DNA of 18,385 nucleotides from JBLMYQ01 sp050258375 (GCA_050258375.1 JBLMYQ010000023.1:1-18385); one strand, 5' to 3'. Positions 1-7,983 are shown, counted from the first letter of the stretch. Numbers and translations: made by a program. Notes: a model not told the origin generated them from the letters alone.

Positions 1-483
1 AAAAATAATAATAAAATAACCTGCTGCTATTATAGTTACATATATTGCTCAAACCCTTGTTAGTGTTTCTAAGCCAAAGTGCAAAGAAATAATCATGGCT
101 ATTATAAAAATGATTGATAAAAAACTAAGAGGGGAAGTAGGCATAACAATTGTTTTTAAATCTTCTGCGAATTCCCTTAAGATAATTGAGGTTGCAAAAA
201 GAGCATAAGAGGCTAAGACAATTCCGGTTATTATCTGACCTATTCTTCCTGAGGTTTCTTTTGCTATATCATAAATGTCTTTGCCGGGGAATCTTTTAAA
301 AAGCTGAGATACTATCCAAAAAGTGACAAAGCTAAGTATGCCTACATATACTGCTGCCAGCCATGCAGCTGTTCCTGCAAGATTTACAAATTGTACCGGC
401 AAATTTAGAAATATTTGCATACATATTCCATTTATTATTAAGCAGACTGTTTCAAAAATGCTAATCTGAATTTTTCTGTCCAT
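1..483 (-). pseudogene. gerKB: Germinant receptor B subunit (GerAB/GerKB family), interrupted by an in-frame stop; cut by window edge
   Basis: B subunits are integral membrane proteins of the APC-transporter type that bind germinant in the spore inner membrane. The readable part is 144 codons from ATG 483-481 and starts MDRKIQISIFETVC. It has about four hydrophobic helices and family features such as F.RFPGKDIYDIAKE and a LHFGLETLTRV stretch. The family is usually about 365 residues. Here TGA (complement of 49-51) stops the frame, but the same frame continues AIYVTIIAAGYFIIIF to the edge, which looks like the next membrane helix, so I read this as a nonsense mutation. I chose the start at 483 because AGGAGG lies just upstream (about 489-494) and the two-TM gene ends only 2 bases before. 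An upstream in-frame ATG at 582 lies inside that gene and has no ribosome site. The rest of the gene is outside the window, so other lesions cannot be seen. The K letter is convention; the germinant is unknown. Confidence 0.7.
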
Positions 484-485
484 TG

Positions 486-662
486 CTACCTCCTGAAGTT
501 TACCAATATTATAGGCATTAACAGTGCTGAAAAGGCCAGTATTGCTACTGCAACCGCACCTGATTTGTTCTTTTGCTTCCACACATATACAGAATAAGAT
601 ATTGTATGAATAAAGGTTATTATGAGTATTGTATACATTATAATTAATGTGAAAAAACTCAT
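486..662 (-). CDS. Small two-TM protein in germinant receptor operon (candidate D subunit)
   Basis: This 58-codon gene starts MSFFTLIIMYTILIITF and ends MPIILVNFRR. It has two predicted membrane helices (residues about 3-27 and 36-54) joined by a short basic loop, VWKQKNKSG. It starts 6 bases after the C-subunit stop. An AAAGGAG ribosome site overlaps the end of the C gene, and the stop codon is 2 bases before the B-subunit ATG, so translation looks coupled on both sides. Small two-helix 'D' proteins of about 60-80 residues are known from some Bacillus receptor operons, where they modulate germination. The match here is by size, topology and position only, not by a sequence signature I can name. 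Good ribosome site and exact fit between genes make it very likely to be a real gene; the D-subunit role is inference. Confidence 0.72.
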   Translation of the reverse strand: MSFFTLIIMYTILIITFIHTISYSVYVWKQKNKSGAVAVAILAFSALLMPIILVNFRR

Positions 663-668
663 TTGTTT

Positions 669-1967
669 TTACTCCTTTCCTTGAGAAGACACCGGAGGGT
701 CAGATTTTAAAATAAGACCTGCCCGCCTGATATGAAAGTTAATTTTCAAATTAAGCCGTGCATCAGAAAATTTTCTTTTCCAGTTAAATTCTTCCCAGTC
801 TTTTAATGTGGTAAAAAGTAATCGGGCATTCCTGCCGAATCCGAATATATCAGATTTGTACTTTTTAGCTAAGATATTAAAGGTTTGGGTAAATCTATTC
901 TTTATATACTCAGTTATATAACTTTCAAGGATTTTTATTCTTTGAGGATTTTCATAATCTTGACCTGAATGTATGGCAAGAATATCTCCTTCTAGATTAA
1001 GTGATACATTGATTATGGGGATTTGATTAACAATCTTCACTTTAACATTGGTTTTCCTGTTTTTTGAAATTGTAATAGCAACTTCTTCGTTTTTATGCAG
1101 TGGATCTTTAAATGTCCATACAGCACGGATATACTCACTCGAACCTAACAGGTAATAATACGTAGTTTCTCCATCTAACTCTCCAACTAGTCTGGAACCG
1201 TCAAAAACAGCGGTACCCATTATTTCTGCTCCCAATTCTGAATTTTTTGGAATATCTCCTGCAAAAAAATCCCCTTCGAAGGGAATATCCCTATTTTTAT
1301 TTTTAAAGGTTGACTGCTTTGTATCAAAAGGTTTATCAGTGCCGTATCTGTTGACAGAAGCAAGAATTGCTGCAGGCTGCCTGCCTGTACACAGCATGCG
1401 CTCATACATTTTTAAAAGGGTTGAAGAAGGAATTGTGCCTGTATAATTTCCGGAAGCATCATTCAAATCGTAATATTTTGCAGGATTTATTTCAAGCTTG
1501 GGTTTAACGCTTTTAAGGTATTCTTCTGCAGATGTTCTGGATACTAAGAAGTTCAGCTTGCGTCTGAATTCACGGTTTCTTATCATTTCCCGTACATATG
1601 GCAGGATACCTTCTTTTGCCAATTCTTCAGATATAACAACTGCTTTTGTATGGGATAAGATTAAATCTCTGCTTATGAAGGCATTAAGCATATCAAAGCT
1701 TGGATTTATCGCAGGAGCTTCAATTGTTATAAGATCATAAGAATTATTTCCACCGCCTTGACCACTGCTTTGCTGGCTGTCACTGCCACCACTACCTAAG
1801 TTTTTAGGAACTGCAATTTGAAAGGTTATTCTAAGGGAATTAGTTTTACCTTTATCTAAACCAAGTGCTATAACATATGCAAGATCGTCAACCTCTTTTG
1901 CATCATAGCAGCCACTCAAACAAATACAAAATGTTACTAAGATTAAGAATACAGCTGTTTTTCTCAT
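669..1967 (-). CDS. gerKC: Germinant receptor C subunit, Ger(x)C-family lipoprotein
   Basis: This 432-residue protein begins with a lipoprotein signal peptide: MRKTAVFLILVTFCIC, then lipobox LSGC with the lipidated cysteine at residue 20. The mature protein opens YDAKEVDDLAYVIALGLDKG, the hallmark start of Ger(x)C proteins. The length is near the usual 370-430. A Gly/Ser/Gln-rich stretch (about 56-75, GSGGSDSQQSSGQGGG) is a low-complexity loop of the kind seen in N-terminal domains of this family. The protein should sit on the outer face of the spore inner membrane and work with the A and B subunits. AGGAG lies a few bases upstream of the ATG. It is the second gene of the operon, 83 bases after the A gene, which is a wider gap than the C-to-B junctions and contains an A/T-rich dispersed repeat. 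Confidence 0.93.
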   Translation of the reverse strand: MRKTAVFLILVTFCICLSGCYDAKEVDDLAYVIALGLDKGKTNSLRITFQIAVPKNLGSGGSDSQQSSGQGGGNNSYDLITIEAPAINPSFDMLNAFISRDLILSHTKAVVISEELAKEGILPYVREMIRNREFRRKLNFLVSRTSAEEYLKSVKPKLEINPAKYYDLNDASGNYTGTIPSSTLLKMYERMLCTGRQPAAILASVNRYGTDKPFDTKQSTFKNKNRDIPFEGDFFAGDIPKNSELGAEIMGTAVFDGSRLVGELDGETTYYYLLGSSEYIRAVWTFKDPLHKNEEVAITISKNRKTNVKVKIVNQIPIINVSLNLEGDILAIHSGQDYENPQRIKILESYITEYIKNRFTQTFNILAKKYKSDIFGFGRNARLLFTTLKDWEEFNWKRKFSDARLNLKINFHIRRAGLILKSDPPVSSQGKE

Positions 1968-2015
1968 AAATTACTCCTAAATTACAGCAATTAGCTTCTA
2001 ACTTTTATCTTGTGA

Positions 2016-2048
2016 TTTTTAACTTTAAATTTTTACACTTTACACTAA
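2016..2048 (-). repeat. A/T-rich dispersed repeat, copy 1 (gerA-C gap)
   Basis: Read on the minus strand this is GTGTAAAGTGTAAAA followed by TTTAAAGTTAAAAA, starting 2 bases after the A-subunit stop codon. The same blocks in the same order occur on the plus strand at 15425-15462, where 7 extra bases separate them. It fills much of the 83-base gap between the A and C genes. Two similar copies about 13 kb apart, both just after a stop codon, suggest a dispersed element; low-complexity A/T drift is the alternative. Confidence 0.55.
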
Positions 2049-2050
2049 CA

Positions 2051-3775
2051 TTACTTGTCCCATTTCCTGCTCTTTTCAGGTTGAGCTGTATCATCAAGAG
2101 GATTAATGTAATCAGGGCGCTTTTCTATTGTCCATATTGGAGGTCTGAGTATGACATCGCTAAAAAGATTGCCGGTTTTAGGAGCAAGGGGTGCCAGGAA
2201 TGGAACACCAAATGATTTTGTGGAAGCAAGATAGCAGGTGTGTATAAAAAAGCCAATAGTTATTCCAAATAGTCCTGCTAATGCTCCAAGTATTATATAT
2301 ACAAAGCGAAGTATTCTTATCGAAAAAGAAAGAGAAAAATTGGGGATTGCAAGAGAGCCTATTCCTGTCAGTGCTACTATTATTATCAATATGGGGCTTA
2401 CGATGCTTGCGGCAACTGCAGCCTGACCTAGTATTAAAGCCCCGATTATTCCAAGAGTAGGCCCGATAGCTCCAGGCATTCTTATCCCTGCTTCTCTTAT
2501 TAGCTCAAAAGAAATCTCCATAATCAGTATTTCAATAACAGAAGGGAATGGAACCTTCTCTCTTGCAGCAGAAATTGCAAGTACGAGGTCTGTAGGTATC
2601 ATTTCATTATGAAAGTTAGTAACAGCAACATAAATGCCTGGTAATAGAAGACCAAAAAACATTCCAATGTAACGTATCACTCTCATTAAATTGACAAAAA
2701 ATACTTTGCTGTAATTGTCTTCAGGAGAATGTACAAGAGAAAAGAAGGTAGCGGGAACTATCAAGACATAAGGATTACCGTCAACAAGTATTGCAACCCT
2801 TCCCTCGGAAAGCAGTAAAGCTGCGCGATCAGGTCTTTCTGTTGCTATAATTAAAGGATTGGGAATGAGAGGGTCATCTTCTATCATTTTTTCAATTATG
2901 CCAGAATCATTTGCATAATCAATATCAATGCTCGAAAGACGGCGTTTAACTTCTTCTACAAGGCTAGGATTTGCAAGGTTTTTTAAATACATAACACAGC
3001 ACAGGGTATTACTTCGTTTGCCTACGGTTATGCTTTCTGTCATGAGGTTTTCATTTCTTAAGTTTTTCCTTATAAGAGCAGTATTGACCCTGAGGACTTC
3101 TCCGAAGCCTTCTTGCGGACCACGGACTATCATTTCGTTTGTAGGTTTATCAACAGTCCTGTGTTCCCACGATTTTACATCAAAAACAATAGATTGCTCG
3201 GCTCCATCAATAAAAAGAACACAGGAGCCCATATTGATTGAGGTAATAATAAAATTAAAGTCATCACTTTTCTGTAATTGGTTTTGAGGTGCCAGATTCC
3301 TTTCAACAAATGTAATCATATCGCTAATATTCTGTGAGGGTTCTAAAGATGTAAAAAGCATAAGAGGTTGAAGGATGTTATTGTTTATAACTGTTTTATC
3401 TGTAATTCCATCAATAAAAATGATGAAAGCTTTTGATACTTCATTTTTATTTTTTGTAATATCAAATTCACGAATTTTTACATCAGTACAAATATCAGCA
3501 GAATACTTTTCTTTTAAAAATGCAAGGTTTTTATCAAGGGTTTTTGATACTTTATTAGGGTTTTTATCAGCGCTCTTTTTATCTTTATTTGATTCTTCAA
3601 TTGAGATGGGTTTTTTTATTTCTGATTTCTTTTTTTCTTTTTCTTCAGGAGTAGATGAAGGTGTGGATTTTTCAGTAGATTCCTTATCTGATTCTGTTAA
3701 AACAAATAATTCTTCCTTTTTTGTTGGTTCATTAAAGGTAATTAATTGTAAAGTTTGCTTTAGCCAATCCTTCAT
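2051..3775 (-). CDS. gerKA: Germinant receptor A subunit, GerA/SpoVAF family
   Basis: This is a 574-residue protein of the GerAA family, first gene of the receptor operon. Residues about 80-320 are the soluble N-terminal domain with typical stretches FIDGITDK (120-127) and DGAEQSIVFD (190-199). Residues about 330-515 form the membrane domain, with helices near 365-387, 434-452, 457-478 and 488-515. It contains the strongly conserved SVIEILIMEISFELIREAG (412-430) and PGAIGPTLGIIGALILGQAAV (434-454, written here only as a family signature: IGPTLGIIGALILGQA). The C-terminal tail RPPIWTIEKRPDYINPLDD is also typical. Residues about 20-80 are an extra Lys/Glu/Ser-rich, probably disordered segment, which explains a length above the common 480-520. 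AAGGAGA precedes the ATG by about 10 bases. A forespore-type promoter would be expected upstream, but I cannot point to a convincing one. Confidence 0.93.
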   Translation of the reverse strand: MKDWLKQTLQLITFNEPTKKEELFVLTESDKESTEKSTPSSTPEEKEKKKSEIKKPISIEESNKDKKSADKNPNKVSKTLDKNLAFLKEKYSADICTDVKIREFDITKNKNEVSKAFIIFIDGITDKTVINNNILQPLMLFTSLEPSQNISDMITFVERNLAPQNQLQKSDDFNFIITSINMGSCVLFIDGAEQSIVFDVKSWEHRTVDKPTNEMIVRGPQEGFGEVLRVNTALIRKNLRNENLMTESITVGKRSNTLCCVMYLKNLANPSLVEEVKRRLSSIDIDYANDSGIIEKMIEDDPLIPNPLIIATERPDRAALLLSEGRVAILVDGNPYVLIVPATFFSLVHSPEDNYSKVFFVNLMRVIRYIGMFFGLLLPGIYVAVTNFHNEMIPTDLVLAISAAREKVPFPSVIEILIMEISFELIREAGIRMPGAIGPTLGIIGALILGQAAVAASIVSPILIIIVALTGIGSLAIPNFSLSFSIRILRFVYIILGALAGLFGITIGFFIHTCYLASTKSFGVPFLAPLAPKTGNLFSDVILRPPIWTIEKRPDYINPLDDTAQPEKSRKWDK

Positions 3776-3927
3776 TAGATATCTTTCTCCTTAAACAGTT
3801 ATTAATAGGCGCATGATACTATTATTTCACTTAAACGGAAAATCATGTATTAGTTACAGCAGAATTATTTTTTTAAATAAAAGAATAATATAAGAGAGAA
3901 AATCCCAAATATTTTCTGTAATTTCTA

Positions 3928-3958
3928 TTGAAAAGTTTTTTTTATGGTATAATATAAT
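3928..3958 (+). promoter_or_regulatory. Candidate sigma-A promoter for ppdK
   Basis: TTGAAA at 3928-3933 is followed by two overlapping TATAAT boxes at 3948-3953 and 3953-3958 (TATAATATAAT). Spacers are 14 and 19 bases, neither ideal, so the exact -10 is uncertain. The leader to the ppdK ATG would be about 75-85 bases. No other good candidate is seen in the 267-base divergent gap. Confidence 0.5.
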
Positions 3959-4042
3959 CGCTAAAGTAAATCCAACCAATATTCAATACAATTACCTTTT
4001 TCAAATTTCAAAATAATAAATTTAGAGGAGGTTATAGTCAAT

Positions 4043-6694
4043 ATGGATGGTAAGAAATACGTTTATATGTTTACAGAAGGAAATGCAGGAATGCGTAATC
4101 TTCTTGGAGGGAAAGGCGCAAATCTGGCCGAAATGACAGGACTTGGACTGCCGGTTCCAAGAGGATTCACTGTAACAACAGAAGCATGTACAAGGTATTA
4201 TCAGGATGGTAAAAAGATAGCTCAAGAAATCGAAAATGAAATTTATACAAAGCTATCTAATATGGAAAACAATGTTGGAAAAAAGTTTGGAGATCCCAAA
4301 AATCCGCTGCTGGTATCTGTTCGTTCTGGTGCACGTGTTTCAATGCCTGGAATGATGGATACAATATTAAATCTTGGCTTGAATGATATTGTTGTTGAAG
4401 GGCTTGCAGTACTTACAAATAATGAAAGATTTGCTTATGACAGCTACAGAAGATTTATTCAAATGTTCAGTGATGTTGTTATGGAAGTTGAAAAGGCTAA
4501 ATTTGAAAAGATTCTTGATGCTGTAAAAAAAGAAAATGGAGCTAATTATGATACAGAGCTTACAGCTGATAATCTCAAAGAGGTTGTAAGAAGATATAAG
4601 GAATTATATAAAGCTGAAAAGGGTGTAGATTTTCCGCAAGACCCTAAGATTCAGCTTATGGAAGCAGTGAAAGCAGTTTTTCGTTCATGGGATAATCCTA
4701 GAGCGATAGTTTATAGAAGATTGAATGATATTCCTGGTGACTGGGGAACAGCAGTTAATGTTCAGGAAATGGTTTATGGAAATATGGGCAATGATTCAGG
4801 CACTGGTGTTGCATTTACAAGAAATCCTTCAACAGGTGAAAAGAAGCTGTATGGAGAATTCCTTATGAATGCACAAGGAGAAGATGTTGTTGCCGGTATA
4901 AGAACTCCACAGTCAATTGATCAATTAAAAGAAGTTTTACCTGATGCATATAATGAGTTTGTAAGGGTTGCAAATACTCTTGAAAATCATTTTAGAGATA
5001 TGCAGGATATGGAATTTACAATTGAAAAAGCAAAATTATTCATGCTGCAGACAAGAAATGGTAAAAGAACTGCACAAGCAGCATTGAAGGTTGCTGTTGA
5101 TTTAGTTGATGAAGGCATGATAAACACCGAGGAAGCACTTCTTAAGGTTGATCCTAAGCAGCTTGATCAGCTGCTGCATCCTAACTTTGAGCCAGCAGCT
5201 CTTAAATCAGCAGCACCTATAGCAAAAGGATTGCCTGCTTCGCCAGGTGCTGCAACAGGAAAAGTTTATTTCTATGCAGAAGATACGGTTAATGCGGTGA
5301 AAAATGGAGAGAAAGATGTTATCCTTGTAAGGCTGGAGACATCACCTGAAGATATTGAAGGAATGCATGTATCCAAAGGTATACTGACCGGCAGAGGAGG
5401 TATGACATCCCATGCAGCGGTTGTTGCAAGAGGAATGGGAACATGCTGTGTAGCTGGATGCAGTGAAATTAAGATTAATGAAGAAGAAAAATACTTCATA
5501 GATAAAAATGGTAAAAAATACGTTGAAGGCGATTATATTTCACTTGATGGAAGTACAGGAAATGTTTATGGCGACAGGATTCCAACAGTTGAAACTACAA
5601 TGAGTGGAGATTTTGCAAGGCTTATGGGTTGGGCAGATGAAACAAGAAGATTGAAGGTTAGAACTAATGCTGATACTCCAATAGATGCCAGAACTGCTAT
5701 GAAATATGGAGCAGAAGGTATTGGACTTTGCAGAACTGAGCACATGTTTTTTGAGCCTGATAGAATTGAACCTATGAGAGAAATGATTGTAGCAAAAACA
5801 GTTGAGCAAAGAAGGCATGCTCTTGATAAGCTTCTTCCGATGCAAAGAAGTGATTTTGAAGGCTTGTTTACAGAAATGAAGGGTTATCCGGTTACAATAA
5901 GGCTTCTTGACCCACCTCTTCATGAATTTGTTCCAAAGGAAGAAGAGGATATTAAAACACTTGCTAAAGATATGGGTATTGCTTTTGAGGACCTTAAATC
6001 AAGTATTGAAGACTTACACGAATTTAACCCAATGATGGGACATAGAGGATGCCGTCTTGCAGTAACCTATCCGGAAATTGCTGAGATGCAGACAAGAGCA
6101 ATCATTGAAGCAGCAATAAATGTAAACAAAGGTGGAATGCATGTTATCCCAGAGATTATGATTCCACTGGTTGGAGAGGTTAAAGAGCTGAAGTATGTTA
6201 AGGATATAGTTGTAAAGACAGCAAATGAAGTAATAGCAAATGCAGGAGTTCAGCTTGAATATAAGGTCGGAACAATGATTGAGATTCCAAGAGCAGCATT
6301 GACGGCAGATGATATAGCGACAGAAGCTGAGTTTTTCTCATTTGGAACCAATGACCTTACACAGATGACCTATGGATTCTCAAGAGACGATGCAGGCAAA
6401 TTCCTGGAAGACTATTATAATAAAAAGATATTTGAGTCTGACCCATTTGCAAAGCTTGATCAAACTGGTGTTGGTAAACTGGTTAAAATGTCAGTAGAGT
6501 TAGGCAGAAAAACAAGACCTGATATCAAGCTGGGGATATGCGGAGAGCATGGAGGAGAGCCATCATCAGTTGAGTTCTGCCACAGCGTAGGCTTGAACTA
6601 TGTGTCATGTTCACCATTCAGGGTACCTATTGCAAGGCTTGCAGCAGCTCAGGCTGTAGTAAAGGAAAAGAAAGCAGCATTTATAGATAAATAA
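4043..6694 (+). CDS. ppdK: Pyruvate, phosphate dikinase
   Basis: This 883-residue enzyme interconverts pyruvate, ATP and Pi with PEP, AMP and PPi in the cytoplasm. In many anaerobes it serves PPi-linked glycolysis or takes the place of pyruvate kinase. The N-terminal ATP-grasp part opens YMFTEGNAGMRNLLGGKGANLAEM. The phosphohistidine domain carries GGMTSHAAVVARGMG with the swivelling His457. The C-terminal PEP/pyruvate barrel includes GLCRTEHMFF, FGTNDLTQMTYGFSRDDAG and GICGEHGGEP with the catalytic Cys833. These positions are within two residues of the well-studied Clostridium symbiosum enzyme (His455, Cys831, from memory). AGAGGAGG lies about 11 bases before the ATG. The gene is single: its own upstream promoter candidate and a terminator right after it separate it from uppP. 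No sign of damage. Confidence 0.98.
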   Translation: MDGKKYVYMFTEGNAGMRNLLGGKGANLAEMTGLGLPVPRGFTVTTEACTRYYQDGKKIAQEIENEIYTKLSNMENNVGKKFGDPKNPLLVSVRSGARVSMPGMMDTILNLGLNDIVVEGLAVLTNNERFAYDSYRRFIQMFSDVVMEVEKAKFEKILDAVKKENGANYDTELTADNLKEVVRRYKELYKAEKGVDFPQDPKIQLMEAVKAVFRSWDNPRAIVYRRLNDIPGDWGTAVNVQEMVYGNMGNDSGTGVAFTRNPSTGEKKLYGEFLMNAQGEDVVAGIRTPQSIDQLKEVLPDAYNEFVRVANTLENHFRDMQDMEFTIEKAKLFMLQTRNGKRTAQAALKVAVDLVDEGMINTEEALLKVDPKQLDQLLHPNFEPAALKSAAPIAKGLPASPGAATGKVYFYAEDTVNAVKNGEKDVILVRLETSPEDIEGMHVSKGILTGRGGMTSHAAVVARGMGTCCVAGCSEIKINEEEKYFIDKNGKKYVEGDYISLDGSTGNVYGDRIPTVETTMSGDFARLMGWADETRRLKVRTNADTPIDARTAMKYGAEGIGLCRTEHMFFEPDRIEPMREMIVAKTVEQRRHALDKLLPMQRSDFEGLFTEMKGYPVTIRLLDPPLHEFVPKEEEDIKTLAKDMGIAFEDLKSSIEDLHEFNPMMGHRGCRLAVTYPEIAEMQTRAIIEAAINVNKGGMHVIPEIMIPLVGEVKELKYVKDIVVKTANEVIANAGVQLEYKVGTMIEIPRAALTADDIATEAEFFSFGTNDLTQMTYGFSRDDAGKFLEDYYNKKIFESDPFAKLDQTGVGKLVKMSVELGRKTRPDIKLGICGEHGGEPSSVEFCHSVGLNYVSCSPFRVPIARLAAAQAVVKEKKAAFIDK

Positions 6695-6709
6695 AAATAT
6701 TAGAAACAC

Positions 6710-6737
6710 AAAAATGCCTCAAATATGGGGCATTTTT
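6710..6737 (+). terminator. Intrinsic terminator after ppdK
   Basis: AAAAATGCCTC (6710-6720) pairs with GGGGCATTTTT (6727-6737), an 11-bp stem with one G-T pair and a 6-base loop, ending in a T-run. It lies 16 bases after the ppdK stop. Confidence 0.88.
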
Positions 6738-6738
6738 C

Positions 6739-6768
6739 TTGATTTCAAGAATAATTTACGGTTATAAT
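6739..6768 (+). promoter_or_regulatory. Candidate sigma-A promoter for uppP
   Basis: TTGATT (6739-6744), an 18-base spacer and a perfect TATAAT (6763-6768). It starts at the tail of the ppdK terminator, so uppP would have its own short leader of about 37 bases. Confidence 0.6.
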
Positions 6769-6811
6769 TAATAAGTACTACAAATGAAAAAAGATAACGG
6801 AGGTATTATTA

Positions 6812-7597
6812 ATGTCAATTTTCGAAGCAATTGTATATGGTATTGTTCAAGGATTAGGTGAATTTCTGCCTATTTCCAGCTCAGCACATCTGGTTGTAAT
6901 GCCTTGGCTTTTTGGCTGGAAAGACCCGGGATTGGCATTTGATGTGGCTTTGCATCTTGGAACTTTAGTGGCGGTTGTTTTCTTTTTTTGGAAGGATTGG
7001 CTCAATCTTTTTTTTGCTGGAACGAGGGGTGTAAAAACGCAAGATGGCAAATTATTTTGGTTTTTAGTTGCAGCTACTATTCCTGGAGCAATAATTGGAA
7101 AGCTTTTAGAAGAACAGGCAGAATCTATTTTTAGAAATCCTGCACTGATTGGAACCATGCTTATAGTAATGGGAGCAGTTATGTATTTGGCTGATAAAAC
7201 CAAGAGGGCAGATGTTAATCTTGAAAATATAGGCTTTTATAAGAGCTTTACAATAGGTTTATCTCAAGCTGTAGCAATAATTCCAGGCGTTTCCCGGTCA
7301 GGCATAACAATGTCAGCAGGAAGATTTCTTGGATTAACTAGAGAAAGTGCGGCAAGATTTTCTTTCCTTCTTTCTACCCCAATAATTCTTGGAGCAGGAT
7401 TACTCAAAATTAAAGATTTGTTTGAAACAAAAATGGATATGATGCCATTTATTGTTGGAGTAATAACATCTGCTGTAGTAGGCTTTTTAAGTATAAAATT
7501 CCTTTTGGATTATTTGAAAAATAAAGGCTTTAATATATTTGTTTTGTATAGACTGGTATTTGGCTTGATTTTGATTGGAGTTTATTTTGTAAGATAA
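6812..7597 (+). CDS. uppP: Undecaprenyl-diphosphate phosphatase (UppP/BacA)
   Basis: This 261-residue polytopic membrane protein dephosphorylates undecaprenyl diphosphate to the monophosphate, recycling the lipid carrier for peptidoglycan and other wall polymers. High expression of this family gives bacitracin tolerance. Both family signatures are present: GIVQGLGEFLPISSSAHL near the N-terminus, with the (E/Q)xxxE pair as Gln13 and Glu17, and PGVSRSG (158-164) with the conserved Arg162. The length is typical (about 260-280). GGAGG sits 8 bases before the ATG. It is monocistronic, with its own promoter candidate and a strong terminator behind it. Confidence 0.97.
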   Translation: MSIFEAIVYGIVQGLGEFLPISSSAHLVVMPWLFGWKDPGLAFDVALHLGTLVAVVFFFWKDWLNLFFAGTRGVKTQDGKLFWFLVAATIPGAIIGKLLEEQAESIFRNPALIGTMLIVMGAVMYLADKTKRADVNLENIGFYKSFTIGLSQAVAIIPGVSRSGITMSAGRFLGLTRESAARFSFLLSTPIILGAGLLKIKDLFETKMDMMPFIVGVITSAVVGFLSIKFLLDYLKNKGFNIFVLYRLVFGLILIGVYFVR

Positions 7598-7619
7598 TTT
7601 TACATATCAAATTAATCTT

Positions 7620-7654
7620 AAAAAATCCAACAATTATTTGTTGGATTTTTTTTT
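7620..7654 (+). terminator. Intrinsic terminator after uppP
   Basis: AAAAATCCAACAA (7621-7633), loop TTAT and TTGTTGGATTTTT (7638-7650) form a perfect 13-bp hairpin followed by more T residues. It lies 23 bases after the uppP stop. Confidence 0.92.
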
Positions 7655-7702
7655 CAGATTATAAAACAGCTAAATGAAAATAATAAATTAGGAGGTGATA
7701 TT

Positions 7703-7816
7703 ATGGCAAAGAAAAGCAATCCTAAAAAACCTAAAAATAATTTAGAAGCAGCCAGAGAAATTACTCCTGAGATAAAGAATTGTTCAAAGCCCGGATGCAA
7801 TGAAAAATGTAAATAA
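7703..7816 (+). CDS. Small basic peptide with three C-terminal cysteines (37 aa), unknown function
   Basis: The 37-codon frame reads MAKKSNPKKPKNNLEAAR and ends in NCSKPGCNEKCK, a C-x4-C-x3-C cluster (Cys27, Cys32, Cys36). The ribosome site AGGAGGTGAT is a near-perfect complement of the 16S tail and lies 4 bases before the ATG, which strongly supports translation. The peptide is very hydrophilic, with 9 lysines and no signal peptide or membrane segment. The cysteines could bind a metal or form disulfides. A weak promoter candidate (TTGTTG, 16 bases, TATAAA at 7660-7665) overlaps the uppP terminator tail. It is followed after 39 bases by a second peptide of the same length and similar start (M-x-K-K). 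I do not recognise the family. Small basic spore proteins are one possibility, based on composition only. Confidence 0.65.
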   Translation: MAKKSNPKKPKNNLEAAREITPEIKNCSKPGCNEKCK

Positions 7817-7855
7817 TAATATATTTACATTAACTAATAACAGGAGGTGCAAATA

Positions 7856-7969
7856 ATGGGAAAGAAGAATCAGGAAAAGAAGAAAAAGACAAAGAATGAA
7901 GGAGCAAAGGATATAAATAGTGAAACAAAAAAACGTACAACCCCTGATTTAGATAAAATAGATAAATAA
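7856..7969 (+). CDS. Small lysine-rich peptide (37 aa), unknown function
   Basis: This 37-codon frame reads MGKKNQEKKKKTKNEGAKD and ends RTTPDLDKIDK. It has 13 lysines, no cysteine, and no hydrophobic segment, so it is probably disordered or nucleic-acid binding. AGGAGGTG lies 7 bases before the ATG. It has exactly the same length as the preceding 7703-7816 peptide and a similar lysine-rich opening, which suggests either an old duplication or a functional pair on one transcript. A strong terminator starts 14 bases after the stop. Several minor small acid-soluble spore proteins are short and of this composition, but I see no signature that proves such a role. Confidence 0.62.
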   Translation: MGKKNQEKKKKTKNEGAKDINSETKKRTTPDLDKIDK

Positions 7970-7983
7970 ATAAAAAGTTAAGT

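Noticed and set aside
484..582. Upstream in-frame ATG (582) that would extend the receptor B subunit by 33 residues
   Set aside because: It has no ribosome site and lies within the 58-codon two-TM gene in another frame, while ATG 483 has a perfect AGGAGG at correct distance and begins at the conserved family start.
3375..3794. 139-codon plus-strand frame opposite the receptor A gene
   Set aside because: It is the mirror of the low-complexity Lys/Glu/Ser coding region (giving Phe/Ser-rich sequence), with no ribosome site and no family resemblance.
3789..3830. Possible sigma-G promoter upstream of the receptor A gene (TGAAAT, 17 bases, ATTAATA on the minus strand)
   Set aside because: The -10 matches the CATACTA-type consensus at only about four of seven bases; not distinguishable from A/T-rich background, although forespore control is expected from the family.
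5540..5923. 127-codon minus-strand frame inside ppdK
   Set aside because: It overlaps a conserved enzyme domain fully and has no ribosome site or recognisable domain; a shadow frame.
6847..7203. 118-codon minus-strand frame inside uppP
   Set aside because: Antisense to the two conserved uppP motifs, with no independent evidence of translation.
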